A stretch of 17,483 nt of DNA from an uncultured Deferribacteraceae bacterium (lineage in GTDB: Bacteria; Chrysiogenota; Deferribacteres; CAMZNJ01), in assembly GCA_947313855.1 (NCBI GenBank), contig CAMZNS010000048.1, positions 1 to 17,483 on the forward strand. Reading direction: 5' to 3'. Position 1 is the first letter of the stretch. Each line of letters begins with the position of its first letter. The translations under genes and the position numbers were made by a program. Below, one piece after another: positions 17,089 through 17,483 of this stretch. The notes under the pieces were generated by a model, which was not told where the DNA came from, made no database searches, and was given only the letters and a program-made list of their open reading frames with translations.

Positions 17089-17348
17089 CTAGTTAGTGTT
17101 AGTTATTTCTGTAGCCATTACCATTATCGGCAGTCATCGTCCATCATTTAGCCCGCTACTTGTTTTCAGTGTAGCCAGCTAGCCTGCCGCCGGTTACCAG
17201 ATGTTAGTAGCCTATTGGCAGTTATTGCGACGCTGTTTCGTTCTGATGCTTATCGCGTTTGTGTTTGCTCAGCTAACATCATACTACTAAAGCTGTGCTT
17301 TACCCCTTATTTTTGACTATGAAACCCTACAGGATTTGCCCATGCTAG

Positions 17349-17378
17349 TAGTGGCTATGCTAATAGTGGCTATGCTAA
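17349..17378. repeat. 15-bp tandem duplication
   Basis: Two exact copies of TAGTGGCTATGCTAA, followed by a further TAG, lie about 100 bases before the next gene. Confidence 0.9.
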
Positions 17379-17470
17379 TAGATTCATCGCAAAGAGGCTT
17401 CAACGGGAAGAGCATGACCTCTGCAACACACATCAGTTGGCACAAATAAGACTATTCACTAAATATATTT

Positions 17471-17483
17471 GGAGGTTTTTATG
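17471..17483 (+). other. Ribosome-binding site and start codon of a gene beyond the window
   Basis: GGAGG (17471-17475), a five-T spacer and ATG (17481-17483) form a textbook translation start at the edge. Only the first codon is visible, so the product is unknown. Confidence 0.7.

Larger units (their letters stand above)
17001..17480. other. Gene-free region between tRNA-Asp and the next gene
   Basis: About 480 bases without an open frame of note on either strand. It holds two short tandem repeats (17065-17088 and 17349-17378) and ends in the ribosome-binding site of the next gene. I see no clear promoter; TTGGCA (17437-17442) with TAAATA (17460-17465) is a weak candidate and would lie very close to the ribosome-binding site. 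Confidence 0.6.

Noticed and set aside
17437-17454. Sigma54 promoter from TTGGCAC
   Set aside because: The -24-like half is present, but the expected TTGC at the right spacing is missing.

Overview
The window looks like chromosomal DNA from a Gram-negative (two-membrane) bacterium of moderate GC content outside the well-studied enterics. The evidence is a LolA-type lipoprotein carrier, the folate-dependent tRNA methyltransferase TrmFO, Shine-Dalgarno motifs before most genes, standard bacterial tRNAs without encoded CCA, and a complex I cluster with separate nuoC and nuoD. I cannot name a genus or a confident phylum from the sequence alone.

Layout: (1) 71-2563, a copper-type P1B ATPase with an N-terminal His/Asp run, a YHS domain and a Cys-Pro metal-binding domain. 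(2) 2584-4017 (minus), trmFO, converging on the ATPase gene and divergent from (3) 4207-4842, a LolA-like periplasmic carrier; back-to-back sigma70-type promoters lie between trmFO and lolA. (4) 4843-5283, a gene-free stretch with an 8-bp tandem array, a candidate rod-shaped structured RNA, and the AT-rich promoter and leader of the nuo operon. (5) 5284-16005, an 11-gene respiratory complex I operon, nuoA-B-C-D-H-I-J-K-L-M-N, without nuoE/F/G. (6) 16003-16298, a tandem array built from 19-bp and 11-bp units. (7) four tRNA genes, Lys(TTT)-Glu(TTC) and Val(TAC)-Asp(GTC), the first pair and probably the second with its own promoter. (8) 17001-17480, a gene-free stretch ending in a strong Shine-Dalgarno and an ATG at 17481 that starts a gene beyond the window.

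The nuo operon encodes the quinone/Fe-S connecting module (B, C, D, I) and the whole proton-pumping membrane arm (A, H, J, K, L, M, N). The NADH-oxidising module is missing here, so either its genes lie elsewhere or the complex takes electrons from another donor such as ferredoxin.

The most unusual feature is the density of short tandem repeats. Arrays sit at or close to the 3' end of almost every transcription unit (copA/trmFO, lolA, nuoN, tRNA-Asp), several physically include or touch a TAG stop codon, and I found no conventional GC-hairpin plus T-run terminators there. Inside genes the repeats have periods of 6, 9 and 12 bp (frame-preserving). Between genes they have periods of 8, 11, 15, 19 and about 22 bp. 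This suggests a repeat-generating process filtered by reading frame, possibly with a role at mRNA 3' ends.
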